From: Flavobacterium sp. JAS
GTDB taxonomy: Bacteria; Bacteroidota; Bacteroidia; Flavobacteriales; Flavobacteriaceae
DNA: 64,000 nucleotides
NCBI RefSeq assembly: GCF_020991455.1
Contig: NZ_JAJMOX010000009.1
Coordinates: forward strand, 62,001-126,000
Direction: 5' to 3'
Both the position numbers and the translations under genes were made by a program. Positions 8,286 through 17,013 of the stretch are shown here, piece by piece (positions within the stretch are counted from its first letter, which is position 1; every line of letters begins with the position of its first letter). The notes beneath the pieces are model-generated. The model was not told where the DNA came from. It made no database searches and worked only from the letters and a program-made list of their open reading frames with translations.

Positions 8286-8318
8286 AAATCCGAAGTAAAT
8301 TTTACTTCGGATTTTTCT
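8286..8318. terminator. Bidirectional terminator
   Basis: AATCCGAAGTAAA and TTTACTTCGGATT form a 13-pair stem flanked by A on one side and T on the other. It can end both the 231-aa gene (plus strand) and the SanA-like gene (minus strand). Confidence 0.85.
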
Positions 8319-9011
8319 TTATCGTTTATCTTCTTTAGAATAATTTGAAGCTCCATTAATATCAATTGGATTTCCTAGAAAGCGTGGTTCTCGATTTCTC
8401 AAAACATCAAAAAAAGATTTAAATCTGGAAAGATATTCTCTAAAACAAACATATTTGTAACCGTGATATTCTCCATTATTAGCTGAATAACCAACAGATT
8501 TTATGCCTAATTTTTGTCCGATATAAATCGCTCGGTTTAAATGGTATTCCTGAGATATTAAGGTCGCTTTTTTGATTTTAAAAATATGTTTGGCGCGATA
8601 CATCGTTGAGTAAGTATCGAAGCCGGCATAATCAACAAAAATTTTGGTAGTATCAACTCCATTTCTAAAACAGTAATTTTTCATCACCGTTAGTTCATCA
8701 TGTTCATCACGGCCATTATCTCCCGAAAGCAGAATTTTATTGATACGTTTTGATTTGTATAATAGGATTCCGGCATCCAATCGATCTTTTAAGTATTTGC
8801 TTGGCTGGTCTCCATTAATTCCCGCGCCAAAAATAATTCCAACATCATTTTTTGGGAACTTTTTAAGGGAATAATTAATGTGCTTTTTAGTCGAAGTCGT
8901 TATGTAATAATTTACGGAGAGAACTGCAACTAATCCAATAATTACAAGGCAAAGGAGGATTTTAAAATATTTTTTCAATTTGTTTTTTGTAAGATTAAGA
9001 TTTGAAAACAC
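8319..9011 (-). CDS. SanA/YdcF-like DUF218 envelope protein
   Basis: 230 residues. One membrane segment at about residues 15-36 is followed by a DUF218 domain: VGIIFGAGI (about 57-65), RLDAGILLY, KILLSGDNG, and TYSTMYRA then LISQEYHLNRAIYI. This pattern fits the SanA family (vancomycin sensitivity and envelope barrier function in E. coli). The protein is probably anchored in the cytoplasmic membrane with the domain in the periplasm. The biochemical activity of the family is not firmly established. The gene stands alone between two terminators and converges on the plus-strand cluster at 3.4-8.2 kb. Confidence 0.8.
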   Translation of the reverse strand: MFSNLNLTKNKLKKYFKILLCLVIIGLVAVLSVNYYITTSTKKHINYSLKKFPKNDVGIIFGAGINGDQPSKYLKDRLDAGILLYKSKRINKILLSGDNGRDEHDELTVMKNYCFRNGVDTTKIFVDYAGFDTYSTMYRAKHIFKIKKATLISQEYHLNRAIYIGQKLGIKSVGYSANNGEYHGYKYVCFREYLSRFKSFFDVLRNREPRFLGNPIDINGASNYSKEDKR

Positions 9012-9050
9012 GAAGATAACTAATTTTATTTTTAGATAAAATCAAATAAA

Positions 9051-9083
9051 AAAAACCGAAACAGAAATGTTTCGGTTTTTTCA
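9051..9083. terminator. Bidirectional terminator after the M3 peptidase gene
   Basis: AAACCGAAAC and GTTTCGGTTT form a ten-pair stem around a short loop, flanked by A and T runs. It lies just after the stop codon of the minus-strand M3 peptidase gene and upstream of the SanA-like gene. Confidence 0.8.
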
Positions 9084-9122
9084 ATATCTGATATTCTAAG
9101 AAGTCTAATAATCTAAGAAAGT

Positions 9123-11150
9123 CTATAAAAGTCCCGCTCTCTTCAATAAAGCTTCCGGTTTTGGCTCTTGTCCTCTAAAACGTTTGTACAAAATCATCGG
9201 ATGTTCAGTTCCTCCTTTAGAAAGTACATTGTCTTTGAATTTTGTAGCAATATCGTGATTGAAAATACCATTTTCATGGAAATATTCAAAAGCATCAGCG
9301 TCCAGAACTTCAGCCCATTTGTAACTGTAATATCCGGAAGAATATCCGCCTTGAAAAATATGCGAAAAAGCAGTACTCATTGCATTTTCTTTTACATCAG
9401 GATATAATTGTGTGTTGGCAAATTGTTCTTTTTCAAAAGCTTTTAGATCTGTAATGTTTGTTGGATCTTGTCCGTGCCAAGCCATATCCAATAATCCAAA
9501 ACTCAACTGACGTAAAGTTGCCAATCCTTCCTGAAAACTCGCACTTTCTTTAATTTTCTGAACATACTCAATTGGAATAATTTCTCCGGTTTCGTAGTGA
9601 TTTGCAAACAAAGCCAAAGCTTCCGGCTCGTAACACCAGTTTTCCATAATCTGACTTGGTAATTCTACAAAATCCCAAAATACAGAAGTCCCGGATAAAC
9701 TTGGGTAAACTGTATTCGCCAACATTCCGTGTAAACCGTGACCAAATTCGTGGAATAAAGTCGTAACCTCATTAAAAGTTAATAATGAAGGTTTCGTTTC
9801 TGTTGGTTTTGTAAAATTACAAACGTTCGAAATATGTGGCCTTTCGTTTACACCGTCTTTTATAGATTGTGATTTAAATGAAGTCATCCATGCACCATTT
9901 CGTTTTCCTTTTCTTGGGAAAAAATCAGCGTAGAAAATAGACACTAAATTACCATCAGCATTAGTAACTTCATAAGTTGTAACTTCTTCGTGGTATTTAT
10001 CAATATCAAAAACTTCGGTAAAGTTTAATCCGTATAGTTTTTTGGCAACTGTAAAAGCTCCGTTTAATACTTTTTCTAATTGAAAATAAGGTTTCAGTTT
10101 TTCATCATCTAAATTAAAAAGTTGTTGTTTTAATTTTTCAGAATAATAAGCGCCGTCCCATTTCTCTAATTGTTCGATTCCGTCTAAATCTTTGGCGAAA
10201 GCCGTTAATTCAGCAAACTCTTTTTGAGCTGCAGGTTTCGCTTTTGCTAATAAATCATTTAGGAAAGAGAAAACTTTCTCTGGACTTTCGGCCATTCTTT
10301 CTTCTAATACAAAATGTGCGTGTGTTTTATAGCCTAATAAATTAGCTCTTTCGAAACGTAATTTGGAAATTTTCAATACATTTTCCTGATTGTCAAATTC
10401 GTTATTCTGAAAAGCCTTTGCACCAAAAGCAATCGCCATTTTTTTACGCAATTCACGATTATCGGCGTAAGTCAAAAACGGAACGTAACTTGGATGGTCT
10501 AAAGTGAAAATCCAACCTTCTTTTTCCTGGCTTTTTGCCAAAAGTCTTGCCGCTTCAATTGTTCCTTCCGGTAAACCTGCTAAATCAGTTTCGTTTGTTA
10601 AATGCAATTCGAAAGCATTCGTTTCTGCCAAAACATTTTCGCCAAATTGTAAACTTAACTTCGATAATTCTTTGTCGATTTCTCTAAGTTTATCTTTTTT
10701 GTCTTCTGGTAAATTCGCTCCGTTTCTTGAAAAGCTTTTATATTTTTTATCTAATAAAGTTGTTTGCTCCGGATTTAGATTTAATGTTTCTTTTTGATCG
10801 TAAACCGCTTTTATTTTAGCAAATAAAGCAGCGTTTAATGTAATGTCATTTCCGAATTCTGAAAGTAAAGGAGAAACTTCCTGAGCAATTTTTTGCATTT
10901 CGTCACTTGTTTCAGCCGAATTCAAATTGAAGAAAACACTTGAAAGACGATCTAAAATATCTCCTGAGAAATCCATTGCTACAACAGTGTTTTCAAAAGT
11001 TGGAGTTTCAGGATTGTTTACGATAGCATCAATTTCAGCTTTAGCCAAAGTAATTCCTTCTTGAAAAGCTGGTAAATAATCTTCGATTTTAATTTGCGAA
11101 AAAGGCGCTGTGTTATGTTTGGTTGTGAATTTTGAAAGTAAAACGTTCAT
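9123..11150 (-). CDS. M3 family metallopeptidase (peptidyl-dipeptidase Dcp / oligopeptidase A-like)
   Basis: The start is placed at the ATG ending at 11150 (MNVLLSKFTTKHNTAPFSQI), giving 675 residues. The longer frame adds 24 residues without M3 character. The C-terminal half carries FHEFGHGLHG (about residues 460-470), the zinc-binding HExxH, with a downstream Glu in the FWDFVELPSQIMENW segment as expected for third-ligand helices of family M3. YSSGYYSYKWAEVLDADAF near the C-terminus is the substrate-loop segment typical of Dcp/OpdA enzymes. It probably trims short peptides; the absence of a signal peptide suggests a cytosolic location. The gene is monocistronic, ended by the hairpin at 9051-9083. 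Confidence 0.92.
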   Translation of the reverse strand: MNVLLSKFTTKHNTAPFSQIKIEDYLPAFQEGITLAKAEIDAIVNNPETPTFENTVVAMDFSGDILDRLSSVFFNLNSAETSDEMQKIAQEVSPLLSEFGNDITLNAALFAKIKAVYDQKETLNLNPEQTTLLDKKYKSFSRNGANLPEDKKDKLREIDKELSKLSLQFGENVLAETNAFELHLTNETDLAGLPEGTIEAARLLAKSQEKEGWIFTLDHPSYVPFLTYADNRELRKKMAIAFGAKAFQNNEFDNQENVLKISKLRFERANLLGYKTHAHFVLEERMAESPEKVFSFLNDLLAKAKPAAQKEFAELTAFAKDLDGIEQLEKWDGAYYSEKLKQQLFNLDDEKLKPYFQLEKVLNGAFTVAKKLYGLNFTEVFDIDKYHEEVTTYEVTNADGNLVSIFYADFFPRKGKRNGAWMTSFKSQSIKDGVNERPHISNVCNFTKPTETKPSLLTFNEVTTLFHEFGHGLHGMLANTVYPSLSGTSVFWDFVELPSQIMENWCYEPEALALFANHYETGEIIPIEYVQKIKESASFQEGLATLRQLSFGLLDMAWHGQDPTNITDLKAFEKEQFANTQLYPDVKENAMSTAFSHIFQGGYSSGYYSYKWAEVLDADAFEYFHENGIFNHDIATKFKDNVLSKGGTEHPMILYKRFRGQEPKPEALLKRAGLL

Positions 11151-11379
11151 TATGATATAATTATTTTTATTAATTGAAGTCGAAATTTTTGAATTCCAAA
11201 GATAGCAATTTAAAGAAATCAAGCGACCATAACAAGATTGATTCTTGGTGTAAAAGACTTGTTAAAGTGTGTTATATATATGTTATTTATTTCTGTAAGG
11301 GTTTTAAAAATCTTAAATTGTGAAAAATAAGATTAGAATACTAAAATGCTAATCAGAAATAAATACAAAATAAAGAACG

Positions 11380-12048
11380 ATGAATTATCAAATTGTAATA
11401 AAGAGAATCGATACTGTTAATGAAGTAGAAGGATATTGGTCTAATGAAGATTTTATTCAGTTATTAGAAAAATTCAATTATCCGGATGGAGCAACTGCAG
11501 ACAAAGCCAGTTTGCCGGAATTGTTAGAAATGGCTATTTCAGATTATGAACCCAACGAAGCTGCCGAAATAGTTTTGAAATATAAATTTCCTGATAGATT
11601 AAGCGAAGGGCAAATCGAGCAAATATCGCATAACATGTTAATTGATAAAGTTTGTGAGGAATATCCCCAAATAGATATGCAGGGAACTTTGTTTCATATT
11701 AATCAATTACTTTTTAAAGCATACAACGGAAAATTTCCAAATGCAAAAGCTTCTGTTGTTCATTTTTCATTAACACCAATCGATGGCGAAGCACAAAAAT
11801 TGACAGCAGAAAATGTCCTAAAATTATTGAATGGAGGGTTGTCTGATAGAAATCTTATTAAAAGATTGTTCGAAAATCAAATGTCTCAAAATATTCCGTT
11901 TCCTGAAGCTGAAAATATTATTTGGGAATTAAATACAAATGATGATATCAACTATAATTTGGTTACTTCAGAAAACTGGATAAACAAAGAAGATATTACT
12001 GAATATGAATTTGAAGCTGTTCTGGAAGATATTGAATTTGAAGCATAA
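11380..12048 (+). CDS. Uncharacterised acidic protein, 222 aa
   Basis: I do not recognise this protein. It is soluble-looking and acidic, with no signal peptide or membrane segment. It starts MNYQIVIKRIDTVNEVEGYW and ends in a Glu-rich tail, EYEFEAVLEDIEFEA. The ORF is well separated from its neighbours, begins about 230 nt from the divergent M3 peptidase start and is followed by a large inverted repeat. No cysteine-rich, catalytic or DNA-binding motif is visible. A lone conserved hypothetical is the safest call. Confidence 0.6.
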   Translation: MNYQIVIKRIDTVNEVEGYWSNEDFIQLLEKFNYPDGATADKASLPELLEMAISDYEPNEAAEIVLKYKFPDRLSEGQIEQISHNMLIDKVCEEYPQIDMQGTLFHINQLLFKAYNGKFPNAKASVVHFSLTPIDGEAQKLTAENVLKLLNGGLSDRNLIKRLFENQMSQNIPFPEAENIIWELNTNDDINYNLVTSENWINKEDITEYEFEAVLEDIEFEA

Positions 12049-12087
12049 TTTCAGATTATAAATAAGTTTTTGTTTCACAAAAACTCG

Positions 12088-12169
12088 CAAAGAAAAGACG
12101 CAGAGATTCACAAAGTTTTTCTTCACTAAAATGTGAAAAAGCTCGGTGAATCTCTGCGTCTTTTCTTTG
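12088..12169. repeat. Large palindromic intergenic repeat
   Basis: Two perfect 24-nt inverted arms (12088-12111 and 12146-12169, beginning CAAAGAAAAGACGCAGAG) flank a 34-nt spacer that is itself partly self-complementary. This is the kind of palindromic intergenic element common in Flavobacterium genomes. It may end transcription of the convergent 222-aa and purE genes, although no long T run follows. Confidence 0.75.
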
Positions 12170-12189
12170 TGTATCTCTACGGAATAATC

Positions 12190-12675
12190 TTATTTTTTCA
12201 AACCTTCAGCAGCTTTATTAACCGCAGCTTTTAGTTCTTCTTTGTAAGCAATAATGGTATTAAGGACTTTTTTATCGTGACTTCCGATGATTTGTGCTGC
12301 AAGAATTCCGGCATTTTTTGCTCCGTTCAAAGCGACAGTTGCAACAGGAACTCCGCCCGGCATTTGAAGAATCGATAAAACCGAATCCCAACCATCGATA
12401 GAATTGCTTGATTTTACAGGAACTCCAATTACAGGAAGCGGTGACATCGAAGCAACCATTCCTGGTAAATGTGCAGCTCCTCCGGCTCCGGCAATAATTA
12501 CCGAGATTCCGCGAGTGTGTGCATTTTTACTGAAATCGAATAATTTTTCCGGCGTTCTGTGTGCCGAAACGATATCTACTTCAACTTCAATATTAAATTG
12601 TTTTAATATGTCGATGGCATCCTGCATGACTGGCATGTCAGAGATACTTCCCATTATGATGGCTACTTTGCTCAT
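12190..12675 (-). CDS. purE: N5-carboxyaminoimidazole ribonucleotide mutase
   Basis: 161 residues with the class I PurE landmarks: MGSISDMPVMQDAIDIL at the N-terminus, SAHRTPEKL (about 39-47, with the active-site His-Arg) and AGAGGAAHLPGMVAS (about 62-76). It converts N5-CAIR to CAIR in purine synthesis and works directly after PurK, whose gene lies 94 nt upstream on the same strand. The two together form the ATP-dependent two-step route from AIR. The intergenic gap contains a GTTTCAAGTTTTAGG-type repeat also seen near obgE. Length and motifs are normal. Confidence 0.95.
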   Translation of the reverse strand: MSKVAIIMGSISDMPVMQDAIDILKQFNIEVEVDIVSAHRTPEKLFDFSKNAHTRGISVIIAGAGGAAHLPGMVASMSPLPVIGVPVKSSNSIDGWDSVLSILQMPGGVPVATVALNGAKNAGILAAQIIGSHDKKVLNTIIAYKEELKAAVNKAAEGLKK

Positions 12676-12697
12676 GTTTTTTGTTTGTTGTTTTTTG

Positions 12698-12722
12698 TTT
12701 CAAGTTTTAGGTTTCAGGTTTT
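12698..12722. repeat. TTTCAAG/AGGTTTCAGG-type intergenic repeat fragment
   Basis: GTTTCAAGTTTTAGGTTTCAGG lies in the purK-purE gap and closely resembles one arm of the inverted repeat at 21170-21248. It is probably a single arm of a dispersed repeat family. Confidence 0.45.
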
Positions 12723-12769
12723 TGCCGTGACTGAAAACTGTTGTTTTTTTTACTTCTAAGGACTAATAA

Positions 12770-13918
12770 CTAAGCACTAATCACTCTAATAGTATTCTTC
12801 ACTTCTTCAGCAATTCTTCTGGCTTCTGCCATGTTTCCATTTACGATTGTAACGTGACCCATTTTTCTGAAAGGACGTGTTTGTTTTTTACCATAAATAT
12901 GTGGTGTAACGCCATTCCAACCTAAAATAGTTTCGATATTTTCATAAACTACATCTCCGGAGAAACCTTCGGCACCAACTAAATTTACCATAATTCCGGC
13001 AACTTTGCTATCTGTATTTCCTAACGGAAGATCCAGAATCGCACGTAAATGATTTTCGAATTGTGATGTATAACTTGCTTCGATAGAATAATGACCCGAA
13101 TTGTGTGGGCGAGGAGCAGCCTCATTTACCAAAATTTCATCGTCATTGGTTTGAAACATTTCAACTGCCAAAAGCCCAACGTGATTAAATTTCTCTGAAA
13201 CATTCAAGGCAATTGCTCTGGCATTTTCAGCAACTTTATCATCAATTCTTGCAGGACAAATTACATATTCTACTTGGTTGGCTTCCGGATGAAATTCCAT
13301 TTCAACAACTGGATATGTTTTAATTTCTCCAGATGGATTTCTGCAAACAATAACCGCCAGTTCATTTTTAAACGGAATCATTGTTTCTGCAATACATTCT
13401 ACATTTGGTAAAGTATCTAAATCAGAAACCTGACGAATTACTTTTACACCATTTCCGTCGTAACCAAATTCAGTACATTTCCATACGAACGGTAATTTTA
13501 GATCGTTGATTTTAGATTTCAGATTGTCTAAATTTTCAAATCTTTCAAAAGGTGCAGTTGGGATATTATTTTCTGCGTAAAATTGTTTTTGGATTCCTTT
13601 ATTCTGAATTCCTTTTAAGGTTTTTGGCGAAGGATATATTTTTAAACCTTCATTCTCTAATTGCGTTAATGCTTCAAGATTAACCAATTCGATTTCAAAA
13701 GTCAGAACATCAACTTGTTTTCCAAAATTATAAACCGTTTCATAATCCATTAAGTCGCCCTGAAAGAATTTATTGCAGGCAATTTTACTTGGAGCTTCGT
13801 CACTCGGATCTAAAACATAAGTTTGTATATCAAATTTTCTGGTGTCGAATAAAAGCATTTTACCCAATTGTCCTCCACCTAATATTCCTAATTTAAAATC
13901 AGAAGAAAAATAATTCAT
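12770..13918 (-). CDS. purK: N5-carboxyaminoimidazole ribonucleotide synthase
   Basis: 382 residues, ATP-grasp superfamily. The N-terminal LGILGGGQLGKML (residues about 9-21) is the dinucleotide-like loop typical of PurK. The central part has FVWKCTEFGYDGNGVKV (ATP-grasp loop), and later EAAPRPHNSGHYSIEA carries the metal/ATP-binding Glu and Asn. It carboxylates AIR with bicarbonate and ATP to give N5-CAIR, the substrate of the PurE encoded next to it. A TATCTTTG promoter box lies 17-24 nt upstream of the start codon. Length and motif order are normal. Confidence 0.95.
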   Translation of the reverse strand: MNYFSSDFKLGILGGGQLGKMLLFDTRKFDIQTYVLDPSDEAPSKIACNKFFQGDLMDYETVYNFGKQVDVLTFEIELVNLEALTQLENEGLKIYPSPKTLKGIQNKGIQKQFYAENNIPTAPFERFENLDNLKSKINDLKLPFVWKCTEFGYDGNGVKVIRQVSDLDTLPNVECIAETMIPFKNELAVIVCRNPSGEIKTYPVVEMEFHPEANQVEYVICPARIDDKVAENARAIALNVSEKFNHVGLLAVEMFQTNDDEILVNEAAPRPHNSGHYSIEASYTSQFENHLRAILDLPLGNTDSKVAGIMVNLVGAEGFSGDVVYENIETILGWNGVTPHIYGKKQTRPFRKMGHVTIVNGNMAEARRIAEEVKNTIRVISA

Positions 13919-13934
13919 TGTAGTTGTGTTTTTG

Positions 13935-13942
13935 CAAAGATA
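13935..13942 (-). promoter_or_regulatory. -7 promoter box of purK
   Basis: Read on the minus strand this is TATCTTTG followed by C, a perfect match to the Bacteroidetes TAnnTTTG box and identical to the box before hpt. It predicts a leader of roughly 13 nt. No clear -33 TTTG is visible upstream. Confidence 0.55.
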
Positions 13943-13960
13943 CTTTTTAATCTTTTTTTT

Positions 13961-14117
13961 GCCACGAATTTCATGAATTTCATGATTTTTTTAGTGTTTG
14001 GATTTTAAGGAAAGACTGTTTATGGTTTTTTTGCCACGAATTTCACGAATTAACGCAAATTTTTTATGCTCGAATTTTAAAGAAATATAATTCGTGAAGA
14101 TTAGTGTAATTCGTGGA
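13961..14117. repeat. CCACGAATT intergenic repeat with direct and inverted copies
   Basis: GCCACGAATTTCATGAAT (13961) and GCCACGAATTTCACGAAT (14033) are near-identical direct copies. The segment ending AATTCGTGG (to 14117) is their inverted partner. A related element lies at 25431-25505. It fills the purK-hypothetical gap; no gene is visible in it. Confidence 0.7.
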
Positions 14118-14122
14118 AAACG

Positions 14123-14674
14123 CTATTCAATTTTCTTTAAAACTTCTCTGGCAACGGCTTTATACGCTGCTGAATGATCTGCGTAATCTTTGTTTAGAAT
14201 AATTTGTAATTCGGGATGGATCCAATCGTAATGGTTTCCTAAAACATATAAAGTTCTTATCGAATAGGCTTTTGTGGCAACTTTTACGTCATTAATCAGC
14301 CAATCAAAAGATGCTTCGATACAATCTTGCAGATTAGCTTCGGAAAGTAAAATATGATTTTTGTCTTTTTTGTAATGTGATTTGACTAATAGCTGAACAA
14401 TTTTTGCAATTGGGCGAATGGAGCTTTCATCTTTCAAAATCTTCAAATTCGAGCAGAGAAAATCAAGATGAGGTTGTAGCCAAATCAATTTTTCGTAAGA
14501 TACAAACTCTAAAATCCAGCACGCTTTATGATTGTTTTTGTCTGATGGAGAAAAACAAATTGCAACTAATTCCTCAAATAACGAGGGGTTTTCTAAAACA
14601 TCTTGTGCGACTTGAAGACGGTTTTCTCTGTAAGCTTTTAGATAATCAAGTTTTGAATGTAATTCCGAAGACAT
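14123..14674 (-). CDS. Uncharacterised alpha-helical protein, 183 aa
   Basis: 183 residues, no signal peptide, predicted largely helical. Spaced aromatic and leucine residues (CWILEFVSYEKLIWLQPHLDFL, SIRPIAKIVQLLVKSHY, KAYSIRTLYVLGNHYDWI) resemble HEAT-like helical repeats. I recall similar Flavobacterium proteins being labelled adenylosuccinate lyase, but none of the lyase signature is present, so that name should not be copied. It is on the same strand as the TonB receptor gene, whose stop codon lies 21 nt upstream of its start, so co-transcription is possible. The function is unknown. Confidence 0.6.
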   Translation of the reverse strand: MSSELHSKLDYLKAYRENRLQVAQDVLENPSLFEELVAICFSPSDKNNHKACWILEFVSYEKLIWLQPHLDFLCSNLKILKDESSIRPIAKIVQLLVKSHYKKDKNHILLSEANLQDCIEASFDWLINDVKVATKAYSIRTLYVLGNHYDWIHPELQIILNKDYADHSAAYKAVAREVLKKIE

Positions 14675-14695
14675 TTTTATGAGTTTAATACACGT

Positions 14696-16792
14696 CTAAA
14701 ATAAGTAATTTATTGAAACACTTCCGTAATAATTCGTGGGAAGACCAGGATAATAATATCTTGGAGTTGAGTTTCCGACTGCTACGGCATTTGGCAAAAT
14801 TAGAGAAGCATATTTTTCATCGGTAAGATTATTAATGCCAAAAGCCAATTGTGAATTTAGATTTGGAAGAATCTCAAAACGATAACCTGTCTTTAAGTTG
14901 ATGATCATATAGGAATCTGAATAAACCGAATTGGCATCATTTAAAGGAATTTTGTCTACAAACTGAAAATCTGAAGAAAGATAAAGACCCAGATTCGTGT
15001 TCAACGTTATTCCGGCATTTACTTTATTGGCGGCAACTCCGGTTAATTTATTTCCGGAATAATCATTTCCGTTATCGACAAAATCTTTAAATTCATATTT
15101 TCCTAAAGAAGCGCCGATATAAGAGTTTAAGTAGAAAAACCGATTTATCGACCAATTGTGTTTTGCTGAAATTTCGATTCCTTCATGAAATGTTTTGCCA
15201 GCATTAACACCTTCATATTGATCATCTCCAATTCTTTTTGCAACCAATAAATCTTTTATTTCCATTCGGTAAACGGCAAATTCAGTATAAAGATTTTTGC
15301 CGAAAAGGTAGAATTTTCCACCAACTTCAAAATTATAACCACTTTCAGGTTTTATATCCGGATTTATGTTTCCTGTACTTGTAAGCGTTTCTTCGGTTGC
15401 GGGCAATGAAAATCCGCGGCTTGCTGAAAAGTATAATGTTTGTTCCTGATTTGGCTTAAAAAGAAAAGACAATTGTGGCGAAAGAATTCCGTCATAATTA
15501 TATTTTTCAGTCGAAGTTTTTTGAGGAAGAAAGTTCGTGAGTTCAAAATGAGTTTCGTTGTAATTTAATCCGGCCTGAAACTCGAATTTTTCAGAAAGCA
15601 AAGTTCTGATTTGAGAAAAGATATTATAAAAATGCCTTTTCTGATCTGTTTCTGTCAATTCTTTTCCTTGTAAACTTCCTTGACCGTTGTTGGTTTTGTA
15701 CAAATTTTCAAAAGTATTTCCGTTATAATTGTCTGTAAAATATTCAATTCCGGCAATAAATTGATTTTCTGTTTTTCCAATTTTAAATTTCCCCGAAAAC
15801 TGCGTTCTTCCGCCAGTACCAAAAGTATATTGACGCAAAATATCAAAAGGGCGAGGTTCATTACTGTCTTTATAATTGACAAATATCGAAGTCGAATTAC
15901 TCAGATTTTCATTGATTTTAAACTCATAAGCCAATCCCGCCAAAGTCGATTTGTATTCTTTAAATCCTTTCGAAGCAACCCAAGTTGGCGCACCCAATTG
16001 CGGATTATTATCGTAAACTTGTTTACTGATCGAACTCGGAATAAAAGCTTTTAGATAAGTATAATTTGTAAAATAAGTAAGTTTACTGTTTTGCTTCTTA
16101 AACAATTCTCCCGCAAGCGTTACTCCTTCCCTATTATAAGCGCTGTTTTCGCGCCATCCGTCAGTTTTTAGTTTGTGATAACTGATGTTTAAACTCGACT
16201 TTTTTTCAGTTAGACTATAGTTCATACTGTTTTTTAATAATCCAAAAGAACCAAAAACGCTGCTTATACCTGCATTTTCTCCTTTTGTTTTTGAAAGCTG
16301 AGGTGAAATTAAAATCGCGCCGCCTAAACCTGCGCCGTAAATACTCGAAAGCGGACCTTTTATAACTTCAATCTGACCGATGTTTTCGAGATCAATATCG
16401 TCAATCACAGTTTCGCTGTTTCCAGAAGTCAGCGGAATACTTCCGTAAAAAGCTCTGATTTTATTGGTTCCGTAAGTTGTTCTTGCGCCAATACCACGAA
16501 TCGAAATTCGGGTTGTAGTAAAATTCGAAGATTGCATAAATACTCCGGGAATCGTGTTGATTACGGTACTAATATCTGTAGCGTTATTTTGCAGAAGGTC
16601 TTTTTTTGATAAAATCCCTATCGAAGCAGGTGTATTTTGTAAGCTGTCATTAATATGAAGCGAACTAATAACAACTTCTTCTAATTTTTCTGTTTGAACA
16701 GAATCAATAGATTTACTTTTCTGCTCTTGCGCAAAAGTGTTTTGAAAAACAAAAGCGACAAAAACAAAAAACCAATATTTTTTTAAAATCAT
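14696..16792 (-). CDS. TonB-dependent outer membrane receptor
   Basis: The start is placed at the ATG ending at 16792 (MILKKYWFFVFVAFVFQNTFA), which gives a clean signal peptide and 698 residues. A longer frame adds 22 residues that destroy the signal. A plug domain follows (EEVVISSLHIND, then ISIRGIGARTTYG, then IEVIKGPLSSIYGAGLGGAI, about residues 35-165), then a 22-strand-type barrel ending SVSINYLF with the terminal Phe required for insertion. There is no N-terminal CarboxypepD_reg domain, unlike the SusC proteins in this window, so it looks like a siderophore, haem or metal-type receptor. The substrate is unknown. A 140-nt palindrome separates it from the sorbosone dehydrogenase-like gene. 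Confidence 0.9.
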   Translation of the reverse strand: MILKKYWFFVFVAFVFQNTFAQEQKSKSIDSVQTEKLEEVVISSLHINDSLQNTPASIGILSKKDLLQNNATDISTVINTIPGVFMQSSNFTTTRISIRGIGARTTYGTNKIRAFYGSIPLTSGNSETVIDDIDLENIGQIEVIKGPLSSIYGAGLGGAILISPQLSKTKGENAGISSVFGSFGLLKNSMNYSLTEKKSSLNISYHKLKTDGWRENSAYNREGVTLAGELFKKQNSKLTYFTNYTYLKAFIPSSISKQVYDNNPQLGAPTWVASKGFKEYKSTLAGLAYEFKINENLSNSTSIFVNYKDSNEPRPFDILRQYTFGTGGRTQFSGKFKIGKTENQFIAGIEYFTDNYNGNTFENLYKTNNGQGSLQGKELTETDQKRHFYNIFSQIRTLLSEKFEFQAGLNYNETHFELTNFLPQKTSTEKYNYDGILSPQLSFLFKPNQEQTLYFSASRGFSLPATEETLTSTGNINPDIKPESGYNFEVGGKFYLFGKNLYTEFAVYRMEIKDLLVAKRIGDDQYEGVNAGKTFHEGIEISAKHNWSINRFFYLNSYIGASLGKYEFKDFVDNGNDYSGNKLTGVAANKVNAGITLNTNLGLYLSSDFQFVDKIPLNDANSVYSDSYMIINLKTGYRFEILPNLNSQLAFGINNLTDEKYASLILPNAVAVGNSTPRYYYPGLPTNYYGSVSINYLF

Positions 16793-16820
16793 AAAACAGA
16801 TTTGAAAGGTTTTTACGTGG

Positions 16821-16961
16821 AATTTAAACACATAGGGACATAGATTTTGATAGTTCAAAAAAAGGCGTTTTACTTTACATCAAGTCACATAGCTATGTGT
16901 GTTTAAATAAGTGAAATGCCTTTTATGAGGTCAAGTAACTATGTTCCTATGTGTTTAAATT
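16821..16961. repeat. Nested palindrome, about 141 nt
   Basis: AATTTAAACACATAGGGACA (from 16821) pairs with TGTTCCTATGTGTTTAAATT (ending 16961); over the full 23-nt arms 22 positions match. Inside lie a second arm pair (AAAAGGCGTTTTACTT with AAGTGAAATGCCTTTT) and a central CACATAGCTATGTG. The whole could form one long hairpin between two minus-strand genes. It is probably a dispersed palindromic element. Confidence 0.75.
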
Positions 16962-17013
16962 CTCAGTGTATAAAGCGTATAATTGGAATTTGGAATTTAA
17001 AAAAAATTTAATT

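Noticed and set aside
3213..8318. Genomic island borders around the lectin-like cluster
   Set aside because: There is no integrase, tRNA gene, direct repeat or IS element at either side.
12088..14117. Repeat-rich gaps as a CRISPR array
   Set aside because: The units are inverted palindromes with few copies and unequal spacing, and no cas gene is present.
14123..14674. Adenylosuccinate lyase
   Set aside because: No fumarate lyase signature is present and the length is far too short; such a label in databases would be an error.
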